Shown: positions 9,312 to 18,927, numbered from the stretch's first letter. The stretch: 64,000 nucleotides of DNA from Diaphorobacter aerolatus (GCF_014489535.1 NZ_CP060783.1:4795501-4859500); one strand, 5' to 3'. A program made the numbers and translations. The notes: a model not told the origin generated them from the letters alone.

Positions 9312-9835
9312 GGCGAAACCCTCACGCGCAGGCCCTGGCCTTGCGCCACTACGGCGGTGGCCTTCTGCCGTGTACCCTGATCCACACCACGCGCTGACGG
9401 CAAATGCCGGTACACCTTCCATGCATAGGTGGCTCGGGCCTGTGTGCAGGCGTTCCCTTTGAGCTGGGTGCAGGCTGCGTTGTAGGCGCCCACGGAGTTC
9501 CAGCTGACGCCGTGCCGCGCGAAGCTGTCAGCCATCAGCCAAGCCCCCACCTGTAGGTTCACGCAGGGGTCGTACAGATCAGCTTCGCGGATACCGAAGC
9601 CGGCCAGCCGGGGCAGATGCCGGCTATTGATCTGCATCAGGCCGATGTCGTAGCTGCCCGTGCGCTTCTCATGCGCGCGGTTCACCGCACGCGGATTCAG
9701 GCTCGACTCGGTGCGGGCGACGGCATAGAGCAGCTCCGGCGCAATGCCATACCGCTGCGCTGCCGTGTCCCAACACGTGGCCAGGGCCGAAGCGGCCGGC
9801 AGCATCGCCACCATGAAAACGACAACCCAGCGCAT
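9308..9835 (-). CDS. Lytic transglycosylase, VirB1-like
   Basis: A 175-residue peptidoglycan-cleaving SLT-fold enzyme that opens the wall for the transfer apparatus. Signal peptide (residues 1-19), catalytic Glu in VARTESSLNP, then GSYDIGLMQIN and the NLQVGAWLMADSFARHG and VGAYNAAC blocks typical of VirB1-like enzymes. It begins the gene block that leads into traA. Confidence 0.9.
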   Translation of the reverse strand: MRWVVVFMVAMLPAASALATCWDTAAQRYGIAPELLYAVARTESSLNPRAVNRAHEKRTGSYDIGLMQINSRHLPRLAGFGIREADLYDPCVNLQVGAWLMADSFARHGVSWNSVGAYNAACTQLKGNACTQARATYAWKVYRHLPSARGVDQGTRQKATAVVAQGQGLRVRVSP

Positions 9836-9975
9836 CAGACACCCCTCAGTGGTTCAGGACAAGCCCGCTGCAATGCGGGTACGGGTGGGGGCCGGGCGTG
9901 CCGGTCAGGGTCTTGGCGGGTAAGCCGGGCGGGGCCCGGGAGGTCAATGCGGGTGAGCGGCGTGATGCCGCAAGG

Positions 9976-10472
9976 TCATCGCGGGTGCCGCGGCGCGAGT
10001 TGGGTCAGGTGCCGCTCCACCATGTTGCGGCGTGCCTGGATGAGCACGGCGGCGCCGGAGGCATCCTGGAGTTGGCACAGCGCCACGCAGGCGGTGGTCA
10101 ACTGGTCGAGCTGGAACTTGGGGTTGGGATGCCTGTTGGCAGGCGAGCATTGCAAATCGTGGAGCAGCTCGAACTGGGGGCGCCACAAGGACTCGCGCCG
10201 GCGCGGCGTGGTAGGCGAGCGCATGACCAGCGCGGTCCCGAGAAAGCCAAAGATGCGTTCCGCGGCATCTTCATTGCCGAAGACGAGAGCCACGCAGGCA
10301 CTCATCAGATCCGGAATTCGGAACGTGGGAGCGACATTGCTCTCGCTGCGCAAGAGGGCATAGAGCCAGTTGTGCTCCTCCAGCCAGAGCCGCGTCTCAA
10401 CCACGTCGCTGGTGTCGGCAGTTCCCTCGGGGCCTGGCTTGCGGGGCTGGTGTTCGGCATGGCAATCAGCAT
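9976..10472 (-). CDS. Conserved hypothetical protein (one frameshift)
   Basis: I do not recognise a family. The well-coded part (VETRLWLEEHNWLYALLRSE onward) is alpha-helical with two segments ending in VALVFGNEDAAERIFGFLG and LTTACVALCQLQDASGA. The true N-terminus is probably MLIAMPNTSPASQAP, in another frame: one missing C in the GGGG run at 10429-10432 (forward) separates them. With it restored the product is 165 residues. The start at 10472 has AGGA about 9 bases upstream. Confidence 0.5.
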
Positions 10473-10675
10473 GGCATGGGTCCTCTTGTCCTGGAGTTCA
10501 TTGAACACGCGCGTCAGCGCATGGAGAGAGAATAGGAGAGGGCTGAATGCAAGTCGCCCGGAAATGAAGCTCAACTCAGGGGTGTTTCGAAATCAGCCTG
10601 CTCTGGTGTCCATGCCATAGAGAACACGAGAGGCGAGACTGCCTTGAGACTTAGCGATCTCCGCTCTAATTGACA

Positions 10676-10984
10676 TCAGGGAGTGGACTGCTCAGAGTCG
10701 AACACGGGCAGCCCGTCAACGACTGGTCCCTCGGCGTCGAAAAATAGCCATTCAATGCCAGCATTGGACGAGAGTCCCGCGATGAGTGCCAGATCAGTCT
10801 CGACGGGAGTGCGGTGTGGTGGTGAACCGACGTAGACCAGTCCTCCAAACTCGGTGGGATAGGCGTTCACCGAAAGGTCATTCCGGTGCAGCTTGGCACG
10901 TGTGGCTGGCTGCAAATGGGACAATGAGAGAGTAGTGATGGATTCCGCCAACTCCCGGAGGCGATCGATGCAGGCTGTGTTCAT
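10676..10984 (-). CDS. DUF5983-like small protein, copy 1
   Basis: A 102-residue soluble protein without a known activity, with signature DLSVNAYPTEFGGLVYVGSP. A second copy of the same length lies at 36710-37018 and aligns end to end (both start M-x-T-x-C-I-x-x-LRELAE), roughly 60% identical by eye. The start was chosen by that alignment. An upstream ATG at 11020 would add 12 residues absent from the paralogue. DUF5983 proteins are common on mobile elements; the family name is from memory of the motif. Confidence 0.6.
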   Translation of the reverse strand: MNTACIDRLRELAESITTLSLSHLQPATRAKLHRNDLSVNAYPTEFGGLVYVGSPPHRTPVETDLALIAGLSSNAGIEWLFFDAEGPVVDGLPVFDSEQSTP

Positions 10985-11137
10985 GTTCGCGGCCTCTACA
11001 GAGATGATGCATTGCGTCAATGCGAGACGAGTTCAGAGTTAGCGGGAACAGTCCAGCATTGACGGACACAACACCGGTCGCACGCTCTCCCACTGGTTGG
11101 CTATGTGGAAGATCGTCCGTGGTGTGATTGGCATCAT

Positions 11138-11156
11138 ATCCCCAACATGCGGGGAT
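11138..11156 (+). promoter_or_regulatory. Hairpin occluding the start of the XRE gene
   Basis: The arms ATCCCC and GGGGAT enclose 7 bases. The 3' arm contains both the G-rich ribosome-binding stretch and the first two bases of the ATG at 11155, so the folded transcript would hide the start. As DNA it could also be an operator. Confidence 0.45.
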
Positions 11157-11400
11157 GCCCATTACCTCGCCTCGGCACGCCAACGACCCGGTGCTCATCG
11201 CACTGGGCGGTGCCATTCGTCGCAGCCGGCGCGCGCGAGGCATCTCTCAAGAAGAACTCGCACACCGAAGTGCCATTGATCGTTCCTACATGAGCAGCAT
11301 CGAACGCGGCGGCCAGAATCCCGGGATCGTCTCGATCGCTCGCATCGCGAAAGCGATGGAGATGAGCATGACCGAACTGATGGCCGAGGCCGAGTTGTAG
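11155..11400 (+). CDS. XRE-family HTH regulator
   Basis: An 81-residue Cro/C1-type DNA-binding protein. The helix-turn-helix runs from about residue 14 to 70: GGAIRRSRRARGISQEELAHR, then SAIDRSYMSSIERGGQNP, the classic second-helix and recognition-helix pattern. No sensor domain. It faces opposite to its neighbours and ends 15 bases before the DUF4400 gene end. It probably regulates a local promoter; the target is not evident. An earlier TTG or ATG would add nonconserved residues. Confidence 0.85.
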   Translation: MPITSPRHANDPVLIALGGAIRRSRRARGISQEELAHRSAIDRSYMSSIERGGQNPGIVSIARIAKAMEMSMTELMAEAEL

Positions 11401-11415
11401 CGGGCAATGGCTCGA

Positions 11416-12039
11416 TCATGCGCGCCGATGAAAATGCGTGATCGCGCGGCCCAGCAGCACGGTCATCGCAATGGGCGAAGCGGCCAGCATGGCCGGATGC
11501 ATCTGGACAGGCAGCACGAATGCGACCACCGTCGCGCAGCCGGTGATGATCAGAAGTGAGCACCACACGGCGAACATCTCCGGATCGTGCAGCAGAAACT
11601 CCTTCGACCGAACCACGCGCAGCAAGAAGCCGTCAGTGCTGGCGGCCAGCACCAGGGGGATCAGCCAGGGCAGCCATTCCAGTAAACCGGACAGGCGATA
11701 GCTCGCGAGCATCAGCAGCGCATCGACCGAGCGAAAGTAGGCGTTGTTGAACAGGCGCTGATTGACTGATCTCATCTCGGAGGCGACCGCTTGGTTGGTG
11801 CCATGGCTCTTGGGCATGTCCCTCAGCGCCGGAAGAGGACTGGCTTCGGCGGCATTGGACTGCAGGCGTATGGCGCGATCGAGCATCCGGTAGGCGGGTT
11901 CCGCTCCCCAGAATTCAACAGCCACCTGGTGCTCGCTGCGCATTTGCTCCAGGAAGCGCTCGGGCGGATGCACGGCAGGCACGTACAGCACCAGTATGAG
12001 CAGCAGTACGAGGGAGATGACGGCGGCGGCCCGGATCAT
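11416..12039 (-). CDS. DUF4400 inner-membrane protein, coupled to traD
   Basis: A 207-residue membrane protein with a first helix at residues 2-22 (AAVISLVLLLILVLYVPAV) and a cluster of helices in the C-terminal half (about residues 110-195). DUF4400 proteins follow traD in SXT/R391 and related elements and are presumed to assist the coupling protein. The ATG overlaps the traD stop by 4 bases, supporting co-translation. Confidence 0.8.
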   Translation of the reverse strand: MIRAAAVISLVLLLILVLYVPAVHPPERFLEQMRSEHQVAVEFWGAEPAYRMLDRAIRLQSNAAEASPLPALRDMPKSHGTNQAVASEMRSVNQRLFNNAYFRSVDALLMLASYRLSGLLEWLPWLIPLVLAASTDGFLLRVVRSKEFLLHDPEMFAVWCSLLIITGCATVVAFVLPVQMHPAMLAASPIAMTVLLGRAITHFHRRA

Positions 12040-13937
12040 GCGGCCGCTTCCCGTGGCTGTGCATCCGCATCCGGATTGATGATCGGAAAGCGGCCCTTGA
12101 TGATGCGGCCGCCCGATACCGACGCGAAGTACTGCAGGTTCGGCAGCTTGCCCAGAATATCCGCCGGCACCACCTCCTCGAAGCTCTCGGTGAGCTGGGT
12201 CGAATAGCTCGACGAGAAGTCCCCGATATGCGTGTCGGCCCCGTGGCTCAGGCCCACGCGTACCGTGTGGATCGCCGTCTTGCCAAAGGTCTCGACCACA
12301 AAGTCCTGCGTGGGCCGGTCCTTGGTGCGCAGCGCGATCAGGTTGTTCAGGTTGCCCAGCGCCATGCGGGCGGCATCCTCGCTGCCCAGGCGCCGCGCCA
12401 GGTCGGCCAGGGTCTGCATGGCGCAGGTCGCGAAGATGCCGCCCTCGGCGCCCTTGTTCAGAATCTCGATCAGCGGCTGGTTGATGACGTTGCTGACCTC
12501 GTCCACGAACAGCGAGATGCGGCGGTAGGTGCCTAGGTTGTAGCGCATGCCGGCCCGAGCGGCCTGGTCGGCCAGGGCCAGGGCACCGATGGCTGATGCG
12601 ACCGACGGATCGGGCAGTGAATCCAGACACATGTAGAGCACATGGCCGCCGCGTTCGATCTTCTCGAAGTTCATGATCGGGCGCGGATCGTCGGCATCGA
12701 AGGGATCTGGCGACAGGCTGCGCCCCAGGTCACCCGAGGTCAGCATCGAGAGGATCGGCAACAGATTCGCCGTGATCTTCTGGTAGTGCTCCCGGTTGTG
12801 TCGGAACGTGCGCACCTGGGCATCGAGCACCTTGTTGCGCTGGTTCTGCGCGACGTGGTGCTCGTAGTAGGCGACGAAGCCCATCAGGTCGGCGCTCGCC
12901 GCTTCGGAGGGCCTGCGCATGTTCCCCCGGTGCGCATCGTGCAGCAGCTTGCGCATCTCGGGCTGGTCGCGCCAGCCATGGCCCAGCAACTGCTCGTAGA
13001 AGCGTCGCAGCGAGGCTTCCAGCACCGGCTCGATGCCGCCCTCGATGTACTTGGTGAGCTTGATGAGATTCGGCCGCTCCTCCAGTTCGACCAGGCCCTG
13101 CACCACCACGTTGACGGCATCCCAGCCGAAGGCCGTGAACGCACCGGCCGTGTCGGGCGGCATGATGGACTGGATGCGCGATGCGATCTCGGTGGGCTTT
13201 TGCCAGTTGAACGTGAAGTCCAGGCGGACGCCGCGCTCCGGAAAGGCGGGGTGGAACTCCATGAAGGTGTCCGCCTCGCGGTAGTCCTCGCAGGCCCGCT
13301 CGACGACCCGTTTGAGGCGGCGGCTGTTCTTGGGATCGATCACGATCACGACGTCGCCGCGGCGCACGGCCTGGGTGATCAGGTTGGCCAGCGCCACGCC
13401 CTTGCCCGACTGCGTTGTGCCGACCAGGAGCGTGCCGCCTTCGAAGTTCTGCAACGGCCGGCGCAGCGCATGTTCGGTCGGCTCTACCCCGTGGATGTAG
13501 GGCAGGCCGATTTCCGCATCGGGCTGTGCGGCGTCACCTTGCCCCATGGCATGCTGCAGCCACTCGGGCACTTTGAACTCGCGGTAGTCCACCTTAGAGA
13601 GTTCGTAGAGGCGCTGCGCATGCACAGGCCTCCACTCGAAGCCGAAGCCCAGGAACACCTGGGCCGGATCGGTGCACAGTCGCCCCAGCTCCTGCGCGCT
13701 CAGCACCTGGATGCGGCGTCCGCCGAGGGATCCGCGCAGCCGCAGTATCCGCACCGCCTGGGCCGTTCGCCGGCAGGCCATCAGCAGGCAGGCGGCAGCC
13801 AATCCGAGTGAAGGAAGGACAGGCAATGGGCCGGCCAGCGCAATGATCGCGAAGTAGAGCGCGGTGGCCAGCCACACCAGCCCCGCATGGGCCTCGAAGG
13901 CGCGGCGCCAGGGCATTTCGTAGCGGCGCACCAGCAT
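12036..13937 (-). CDS. traD: TraD, type IV coupling protein
   Basis: A 633-residue VirD4-class ATPase that delivers the relaxosome to the secretion channel. Two N-terminal membrane segments (about residues 20-55) are followed by Walker A in VGTTQSGKGVALANL (about residue 180), Walker B in VVIVIDPKN, and the RISLFVDEVSNVINQP sensor region. The start ATG at 13937 lies one base beyond the traI stop (TGACATG). Confidence 0.93.
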   Translation of the reverse strand: MLVRRYEMPWRRAFEAHAGLVWLATALYFAIIALAGPLPVLPSLGLAAACLLMACRRTAQAVRILRLRGSLGGRRIQVLSAQELGRLCTDPAQVFLGFGFEWRPVHAQRLYELSKVDYREFKVPEWLQHAMGQGDAAQPDAEIGLPYIHGVEPTEHALRRPLQNFEGGTLLVGTTQSGKGVALANLITQAVRRGDVVIVIDPKNSRRLKRVVERACEDYREADTFMEFHPAFPERGVRLDFTFNWQKPTEIASRIQSIMPPDTAGAFTAFGWDAVNVVVQGLVELEERPNLIKLTKYIEGGIEPVLEASLRRFYEQLLGHGWRDQPEMRKLLHDAHRGNMRRPSEAASADLMGFVAYYEHHVAQNQRNKVLDAQVRTFRHNREHYQKITANLLPILSMLTSGDLGRSLSPDPFDADDPRPIMNFEKIERGGHVLYMCLDSLPDPSVASAIGALALADQAARAGMRYNLGTYRRISLFVDEVSNVINQPLIEILNKGAEGGIFATCAMQTLADLARRLGSEDAARMALGNLNNLIALRTKDRPTQDFVVETFGKTAIHTVRVGLSHGADTHIGDFSSSYSTQLTESFEEVVPADILGKLPNLQYFASVSGGRIIKGRFPIINPDADAQPREAAA

Positions 13938-13938
13938 G

Positions 13939-15730
13939 TCAGCGGCCTCGCTGCTGTGTGGCGGTAGCGTCGGGTGGGGTGGCCGCGTCTCCTTCGGCAG
14001 CGAGGCCAAAGGCCGCAGGATCCAGGCCTTCGACGTGGGCAGGTGCCAGGATCACGCCTACCACGGTGGTGCCGCCGATCTGGCGCGAAACCGTTGGCGG
14101 GCCGTCTGGCTGCAGGCGCCGGATCATCCGGGTATCGTCCAGCGCGCGGATCGCGATGCTGGGTTGTAAGCCGCGGCGTTCGAACTCTGCAAGCGGTACA
14201 AAGACGCCCTCGGCCACCGTGCAGATATCCGACGCGGAGGCGTCGTCATTGAGGGTCGCCACGATGTCGGCCAGGGCTTTGCGCACGGCAGGGTTCAGGC
14301 GCATCGGTGCTCGCAGGCATATGGCGGGTGGTTCCGTCCTCGAAGGGACTGAAGCCGGTGCTTCAACCACGGTGGGGGCCTCTTGCTGCCCAGTTTCAGG
14401 CGCGTCGGCATTGCCGGCGGCATCCAGCAGCGATAGCTGTTCTGCTGGCGCGCCAGCTGCGGGTACGTCGGGTGGGGCGTGGTTGGAGGTGACGACACGC
14501 TCGCCGTGGCTGCGGGCGATTCCCCAGCGACTGCGGGCTTCGCGTTGGCAGCCTGAGCAGGTGGCTTCGTTGGTGGTGAAGGCGCAGCGACGAGGTTTGA
14601 TGTCAGGGGGGTGGGCTGTGGCTCTAGGCCCGCCAGCAAGATAGACGGATTGGCGAGCTTCACTGCTTCGATCGACGTCTTCGCTCCCGGCGGCTGGATA
14701 TCCCAGGTTTCGCGGTCGACGCCGGCCGCCACGAATACCTTCGCCTCGAGCAGCAACTCCAGCAGGGTCTGGGGCGATTTCGGGATACCGACCAATTGGT
14801 CGCTTTCCAGCAGCGACAACGCATCCTCCGCTGCCCCGGCCAGACCAGGAACACCCCCTCAGGACCCAGCCAGACACGGCTCTTGTCACGGTTCGGCGTC
14901 CACGTGGAATGGCCGGCCGCGAGGCGTCGCAGTGCATCCACGAGATAGCGCTCGAGATGGGAGCCATACTGCGGCTTGCCGTAACGGTCCGCGCTCGCCA
15001 GCAGGTTGCGGTCGACGACCAGCGCCATCGACCGGCGCACGAGTTCGTCCAGGACGTTGTGTTCGCGGTACTGAGGGACGCCCGCGATGCTGGCCAGCAG
15101 TTGAGGCACGACCTGGGTGTTGCCATCGCCCAGCATTTGCAGCATCTCGGCCGGGACGACATGGACCAGCGCGAAAAGGCCCACGCCGCGGGACTCTCGC
15201 GCATTGGCGCGCCAGCGCACGAAGTAGCGATTGGCCGCTCGCTGCTCCAGCCAAGGCGCAAGGCCGCCCAGGAATGCCGGCCATTCCTCGCCGTCCGCAG
15301 TGGTCACGATCAGGTGGGTCAGCGTCCGGTGCAGTTCACAGCACAGGCCGCCGATGAAGGTGGCGATGCGCCAGCGGGGCTCCAATTCTCGGCGCTCGGA
15401 AATCGTCGCACGGCCGGAGAAGATGTGCGCGTCCGTGCCCTGCAGGCTGAAGAACGCCGTCTCCAGCCCGAGCTGCAGCAGACCGCCAGGCGTGTGGAAA
15501 TAGTTGTCGGCGGTGGCGGGAAGTAAGTGCACGAAGCGTGCGTAGCCGTCGATCAGCGGCATCAACTCGCGCTCGAAGGTGGCGCGATCCGCGCCGAAGC
15601 ACAGCTTGATGCGCCCCAGAAGCGCCTGGTGTCCCGCGATGACGGCGGCCATAGGCAGTGCTTCGAAGCCGGGATCCGAGGATGCGAACGGTGGTGCGCC
15701 GGAGCTGGACGATGAGGTGCTGGGAGCCAT
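13939..15730 (-). CDS. traI: TraI, MobH-family relaxase (two frameshifts)
   Basis: The DNA-nicking relaxase that starts conjugative transfer. The N-terminal TraI_2 (MobH) domain shows YFHTPGGLLQLGLETAF and the HD-like ELHRTLTHLIVTT, as in SXT and IncA/C relaxases. The C-terminal part (MRLNPAVRKALADIVATL onward) matches the conserved C-terminal domain. The frame breaks at 14834-14837 (CCCC) and 14474-14477 (GGGG). One base added to each run gives 597 continuous residues. Start at 15730, preceded by GGAG at good spacing; an in-frame ATG at 15760 lacks one. A Pro/Ala-rich linker separates the domains. Confidence 0.88.
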
Positions 15731-15783
15731 CGAAGAATCTCCACGCCCGCGTGGGGCCATGAAGATTCATTGTTCAGGAAGAG

Positions 15784-16446
15784 CTAGGTTTCGGCTGGCG
15801 GGAATGAAGACGAATTGGAGAGGGTTTCGCCATTGGCATTGGTGACCGGGCAAGGAACGGTCATCAGGTGCGCGATCAGCTCCTCTGAAACCGTCGGCGG
15901 TTCGGGAAACGATGCAGTGAGGCGCGGATCGCGGGCGTGCCGATCGAGCAATTGGCAGAAAGGGCAGGGTCGTGCGGACGTGTCGGCGCCTGCGAATGCG
16001 TCCAGAAACTCGCTGCCGCAGCGAGAACACGATGCCAGGCGGAAGCTGGGCGTCTTGGCGATCCACAAGCCCTCGGTATGCGCTGCGAGATCGAATGCCC
16101 GGTCGAAACTGATGCGAACCGGGGGTCGATACATCGACTGGTAATAGCGATATGCGCCAACCAGGGCCTCTGGCGCCAGAAAACCCAGTTGGCGCATGCG
16201 CCGGAAGTTGGCGATGACGATGGACGCTTCGATCCGCTGTACGAGGTTCGCGTGGTGGTACCACTCGCGCGAATTTGGGGCCCTGCCGCCAGGTGGCATG
16301 GCGTGTGAATTGAACAGCAGGTGCAGCAACTCGCGCGGACGCAGACCGGTAAGGTGGTAGATCGTCCGGATGCGCGCGCCCAAAGTTGCGCAGTCGCGGG
16401 CCAGCTGAAGTGCCCGCATGCGCTGGCTGATCTTGGTGCCCGGCAT
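15784..16446 (-). CDS. flhC: FlhC-like transfer activator (SetC-type)
   Basis: A 220-residue homologue of FlhC, the DNA-binding half of the FlhD4C2 activator. Visible are the N-terminal helices (RDCATLGARIRTIYHLTGL) and the zinc site CSRCGSEF ... CPFCQ (four cysteines). In SXT-type ICEs the FlhC/FlhD homologues SetC/SetD switch on transfer and excision genes, and the same role is inferred here. The start follows immediately after the flhD stop (TAGATG). Confidence 0.88.
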   Translation of the reverse strand: MPGTKISQRMRALQLARDCATLGARIRTIYHLTGLRPRELLHLLFNSHAMPPGGRAPNSREWYHHANLVQRIEASIVIANFRRMRQLGFLAPEALVGAYRYYQSMYRPPVRISFDRAFDLAAHTEGLWIAKTPSFRLASCSRCGSEFLDAFAGADTSARPCPFCQLLDRHARDPRLTASFPEPPTVSEELIAHLMTVPCPVTNANGETLSNSSSFPPAET

Positions 16447-16760
16447 CTATCGGGGCACCTGACTGTGCATGGGTGGCGCTGGCGGGGTGGACGCGCGGCG
16501 GCCAAGGTGCCCGCAATTGCCGGCGGTGAGTCGATCAGCGCGACAAGATCGGCACGTGGCACGAACAAGGACGTCTGGCCGACCGCATGCACCAGACTCC
16601 AGACCCCGGCTGGCGTCAGGGTGCGCAAGCGGTCAGCCTGGGCTGCATGCAGGTGAAATTTACGGCAGGTCTCCACCATATCGCGCTCCGCGCCGACCAG
16701 GATGGCATGGAGCAATTGAAGGTTGGTGGATTGCACATCGGATAGAAGCAGGTGGCACAT
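16447..16760 (-). CDS. flhD: FlhD-like transfer activator subunit (SetD-type, one frameshift)
   Basis: Reads as FlhD for 77 residues (SDVQSTNLQLLHAILVGAERD, then the helical ADRLRTLTPAGVWSLVHAVGQTSLFVPR stretch). One missing C in the run at 16484-16487 then shifts the frame. Restoring it gives a short Pro-rich tail and a TAG directly before flhC, for 104 residues in all. It pairs with FlhC as activator. Leader hairpin CCCCTC/GAGGGG lies 16-29 bases upstream of ATG. Confidence 0.8.
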
Positions 16761-16775
16761 GATTGTTCCTTGATG

Positions 16776-16789
16776 CCCCTCTGGAGGGG
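16776..16789 (-). promoter_or_regulatory. G/C leader hairpin of flhD
   Basis: CCCCTC and GAGGGG separated by two bases, within the flhD leader, 15 bases before the ATG and next to the AAGGAA ribosome-binding site. It may act as RNA structure or as an operator. Confidence 0.4.
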
Positions 16790-16848
16790 AGTGTCAACAA
16801 TGTTTCACGGGTACTCGATTCGGGGTGAGGTGGTGGTAAGGTCTTAGT

Positions 16849-16860
16849 CAGCATATGCTG
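16849..16860. promoter_or_regulatory. Perfect palindrome, candidate repressor operator
   Basis: CAGCATATGCTG lies in the 261-base divergent region between flhD and the CI/LexA-like repressor gene. Its position suits an operator for the divergently encoded repressor. No second identical copy is visible. Confidence 0.4.
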
Positions 16861-17021
16861 TCGACCATGAACTGGTGCGCATCAATTGCTGCTTTCTTGA
16901 GGGCTGGCTGAATTCGCCACCGTAAAGAGCAGGGGTTGGCGGTCGTTTCCGAAGTCGGCCACATCCGGTAACAAAAGTAGCGGTAAAACACGCGCTTTTG
17001 ATTTTTTCGGCGGGAGGTCAT

Positions 17022-17771
17022 GTGACTGCCAAGACAACGTCGTCGAGCCGAGTGGTGCCACGCTTGCCAGTGGATCGGCGTGGAAGGCTGGAGGACAGCC
17101 GTGCAGTGAGCCGCGCAGGGCGTTCCTTTGCCGCATCCCTCGATGGTGATCTCGACCTGATTCCTGGTGTGCGTGACCGCCTGCAGGCCAGGCTGGTGGC
17201 CATGGGCATTCCCGCGGACAAGACGGTTTCGCACGTGGCCGGGATCACGCAGCGCGCGGCCCAGAGCGTGCGCCGATGGTTCGATGCCAGCGAGCCTGGT
17301 TTGCCGGATCTGGAATCGTTCGCCCGGCTGTGCGCGGGACTGGGCTGCAGTGCGGACGAGATCATCGGAGCGCTCCGGCCCCACGCTGACGATGAGGCCC
17401 ACTGCGCCCAGCTCATCGAGGTGGCCAACTGCATCCAGGCCATCACCGATTCTCTGGCCCAGCATGGTCAGTTGGGCATTCCCATGCAGGTGCCCGGGGA
17501 CGAAATGGCTCCCCATCTGAAGGCGGGTGATCTGGTTTTCGTCGATTCGGCGGTGACTCAACTGGCCGGCAACGGAATCTATGCGTTCAACTGCAACGGT
17601 AGTCTGTACATCCGGCGGGTGGAACGCCGCATGGACCGGAGCATCGTGCTCAAGTGCGACAACAAGGCCTACCAGGACTACGAGTGGACAGGGATAACAG
17701 CGACTGCAAGGCGCCGCGTGAAAATCCTAGGCAAGGTGCGCAGCGCCATCAGCGTGAAGGTGTTCTCCTAA
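17022..17771 (+). CDS. CI/LexA-like repressor with degenerate S24 domain
   Basis: A 249-residue phage-type regulator, the positional equivalent of SetR, facing away from flhDC. The N-terminal HTH lies around residues 48-110 (ITQRAAQSVRRWFDASEPGL). The C-terminal half has the S24 fold (GDEMAPHLKAGDLVFVD, then YIRRVERRMDRSIVLKCDN). The catalytic Ser expected in GDSM is Glu, and the expected Lys is Arg, so RecA-stimulated self-cleavage is unlikely. GTG start chosen because GGGAGG lies just upstream; the in-frame TTG at 16998 has none. Confidence 0.82.
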   Translation: MTAKTTSSSRVVPRLPVDRRGRLEDSRAVSRAGRSFAASLDGDLDLIPGVRDRLQARLVAMGIPADKTVSHVAGITQRAAQSVRRWFDASEPGLPDLESFARLCAGLGCSADEIIGALRPHADDEAHCAQLIEVANCIQAITDSLAQHGQLGIPMQVPGDEMAPHLKAGDLVFVDSAVTQLAGNGIYAFNCNGSLYIRRVERRMDRSIVLKCDNKAYQDYEWTGITATARRRVKILGKVRSAISVKVFS

Positions 17772-17862
17772 CGTCGGCGTGCACAGGCGCGTGAAAGCGG
17801 GCGGAAGGGGCATCCCTCCCGCCACGGTTTCGTCTATGGGCCGCGCACGCGGTTCATGCCCC

Positions 17863-18927
17863 TCATGCCGCTTCGGCGAACGGCTTCCATTCGGCAGGCG
17901 TCAACTCGATCAGCTTGCCTCCCAAGGCTTCGAACTCGGTCGCCCGGTCGTAGTCCTCGACTTCCTGGCTGAAGTGGGTCACCGCGTTGACCAGCCCGTA
18001 GCCCGACAGATCGCCTCCGGCCACCAGGTGGCGCAGCACGCCCGAGCGTTCGGTGTCGTTCAGTGTGTAGCGCTGGGCCAGCACCTCCACGCTTTGCACC
18101 GGATCGCCTGTGAGCTTGATGCCCATGGTCTTTTGCATCTTCACTGCCGCTTGCCGGAACGTCACGTCCGATACGGCGGCTTGAACGACGTCGCGCACCT
18201 TCAGGAAGAAGGCCTTGTCGTCGGCCTGCAGGGTGTCGTCCTGATAGACCGTCACGCCTTCATCCTCCTGGGCTAGAGCTCGGCCGACGTGGGTCTTGCG
18301 CAGCGCCCGGTCGGCGACGATCAGGCCATTGCGGCACACCAGGCGGAACAGCAGCGGCTGCACCGACAGGGTACCCTGGCCGACCTCGGAGTTCGAGATC
18401 GCGATCCCGGCCTGCACGATGTCGCCGGGCGCCATCTCAAACTCCAGCCGCGGCGTGACGCACTTGAGGTACATGCGCGTCTCGGTCAGCTCTACGGACT
18501 CGAATCTGAGTTCGGGCAGGCCCTGCAGGATGGGCAGGACATGCTCGGCCAGGTCGTAATTGTCCAGACGGCGATAGCGGTCGGACAGCACAGCGCGTAC
18601 GCGGCCATCGAGCGTGCGCAGCAGACGGCGGTCGCCTTCGCTTTGCAGCCAGGTGTTCACATTGCGGTCCAGCAGCACGGGCTGGTTTTCGCGCATGCGC
18701 TCGAAATAGGCATACGGGATGCTCAGTTTGTCGGCAAGCTGGCGCCGGGCCAGCGGCGTGACGCCATAGCTCGCGGGCCCGCCGGCCTCTTCGATGACGA
18801 GGGTGGTGCCGCCGCCCTCGCTGGTGCTGTGGCGCACCAGCGGCGAGGGCACCACCAGATCCTTCTTTGTATCAAGCTGGCGCTGCAGTTCATGGGCCAG
18901 GCTCACCAGGGTACGTCCGCTTCTCAT
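17863..18927 (-). CDS. DUF932 (LGT_TIGR03299-like) element protein
   Basis: A 354-residue DUF932 protein, widespread on phages and conjugative elements, of unknown molecular function. Typical segments are GGPASYGVTPLARRQLADKL, YFERMRENQPVLLDRNVN, and RVRAVLSDRYRRLDNYDLAE. The C-terminus is helical. Strong ribosome-binding site AAAGGAG before ATG at 18927 and a G/C hairpin leader. It heads a minus-strand maintenance series with the primase and GHKL genes. Confidence 0.85.
   Translation of the reverse strand: MRSGRTLVSLAHELQRQLDTKKDLVVPSPLVRHSTSEGGGTTLVIEEAGGPASYGVTPLARRQLADKLSIPYAYFERMRENQPVLLDRNVNTWLQSEGDRRLLRTLDGRVRAVLSDRYRRLDNYDLAEHVLPILQGLPELRFESVELTETRMYLKCVTPRLEFEMAPGDIVQAGIAISNSEVGQGTLSVQPLLFRLVCRNGLIVADRALRKTHVGRALAQEDEGVTVYQDDTLQADDKAFFLKVRDVVQAAVSDVTFRQAAVKMQKTMGIKLTGDPVQSVEVLAQRYTLNDTERSGVLRHLVAGGDLSGYGLVNAVTHFSQEVEDYDRATEFEALGGKLIELTPAEWKPFAEAA

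Noticed and set aside
12642..13811. A 389-codon plus-strand open frame inside traD
   Set aside because: Shadow of traD, whose Walker motifs are on the minus strand.
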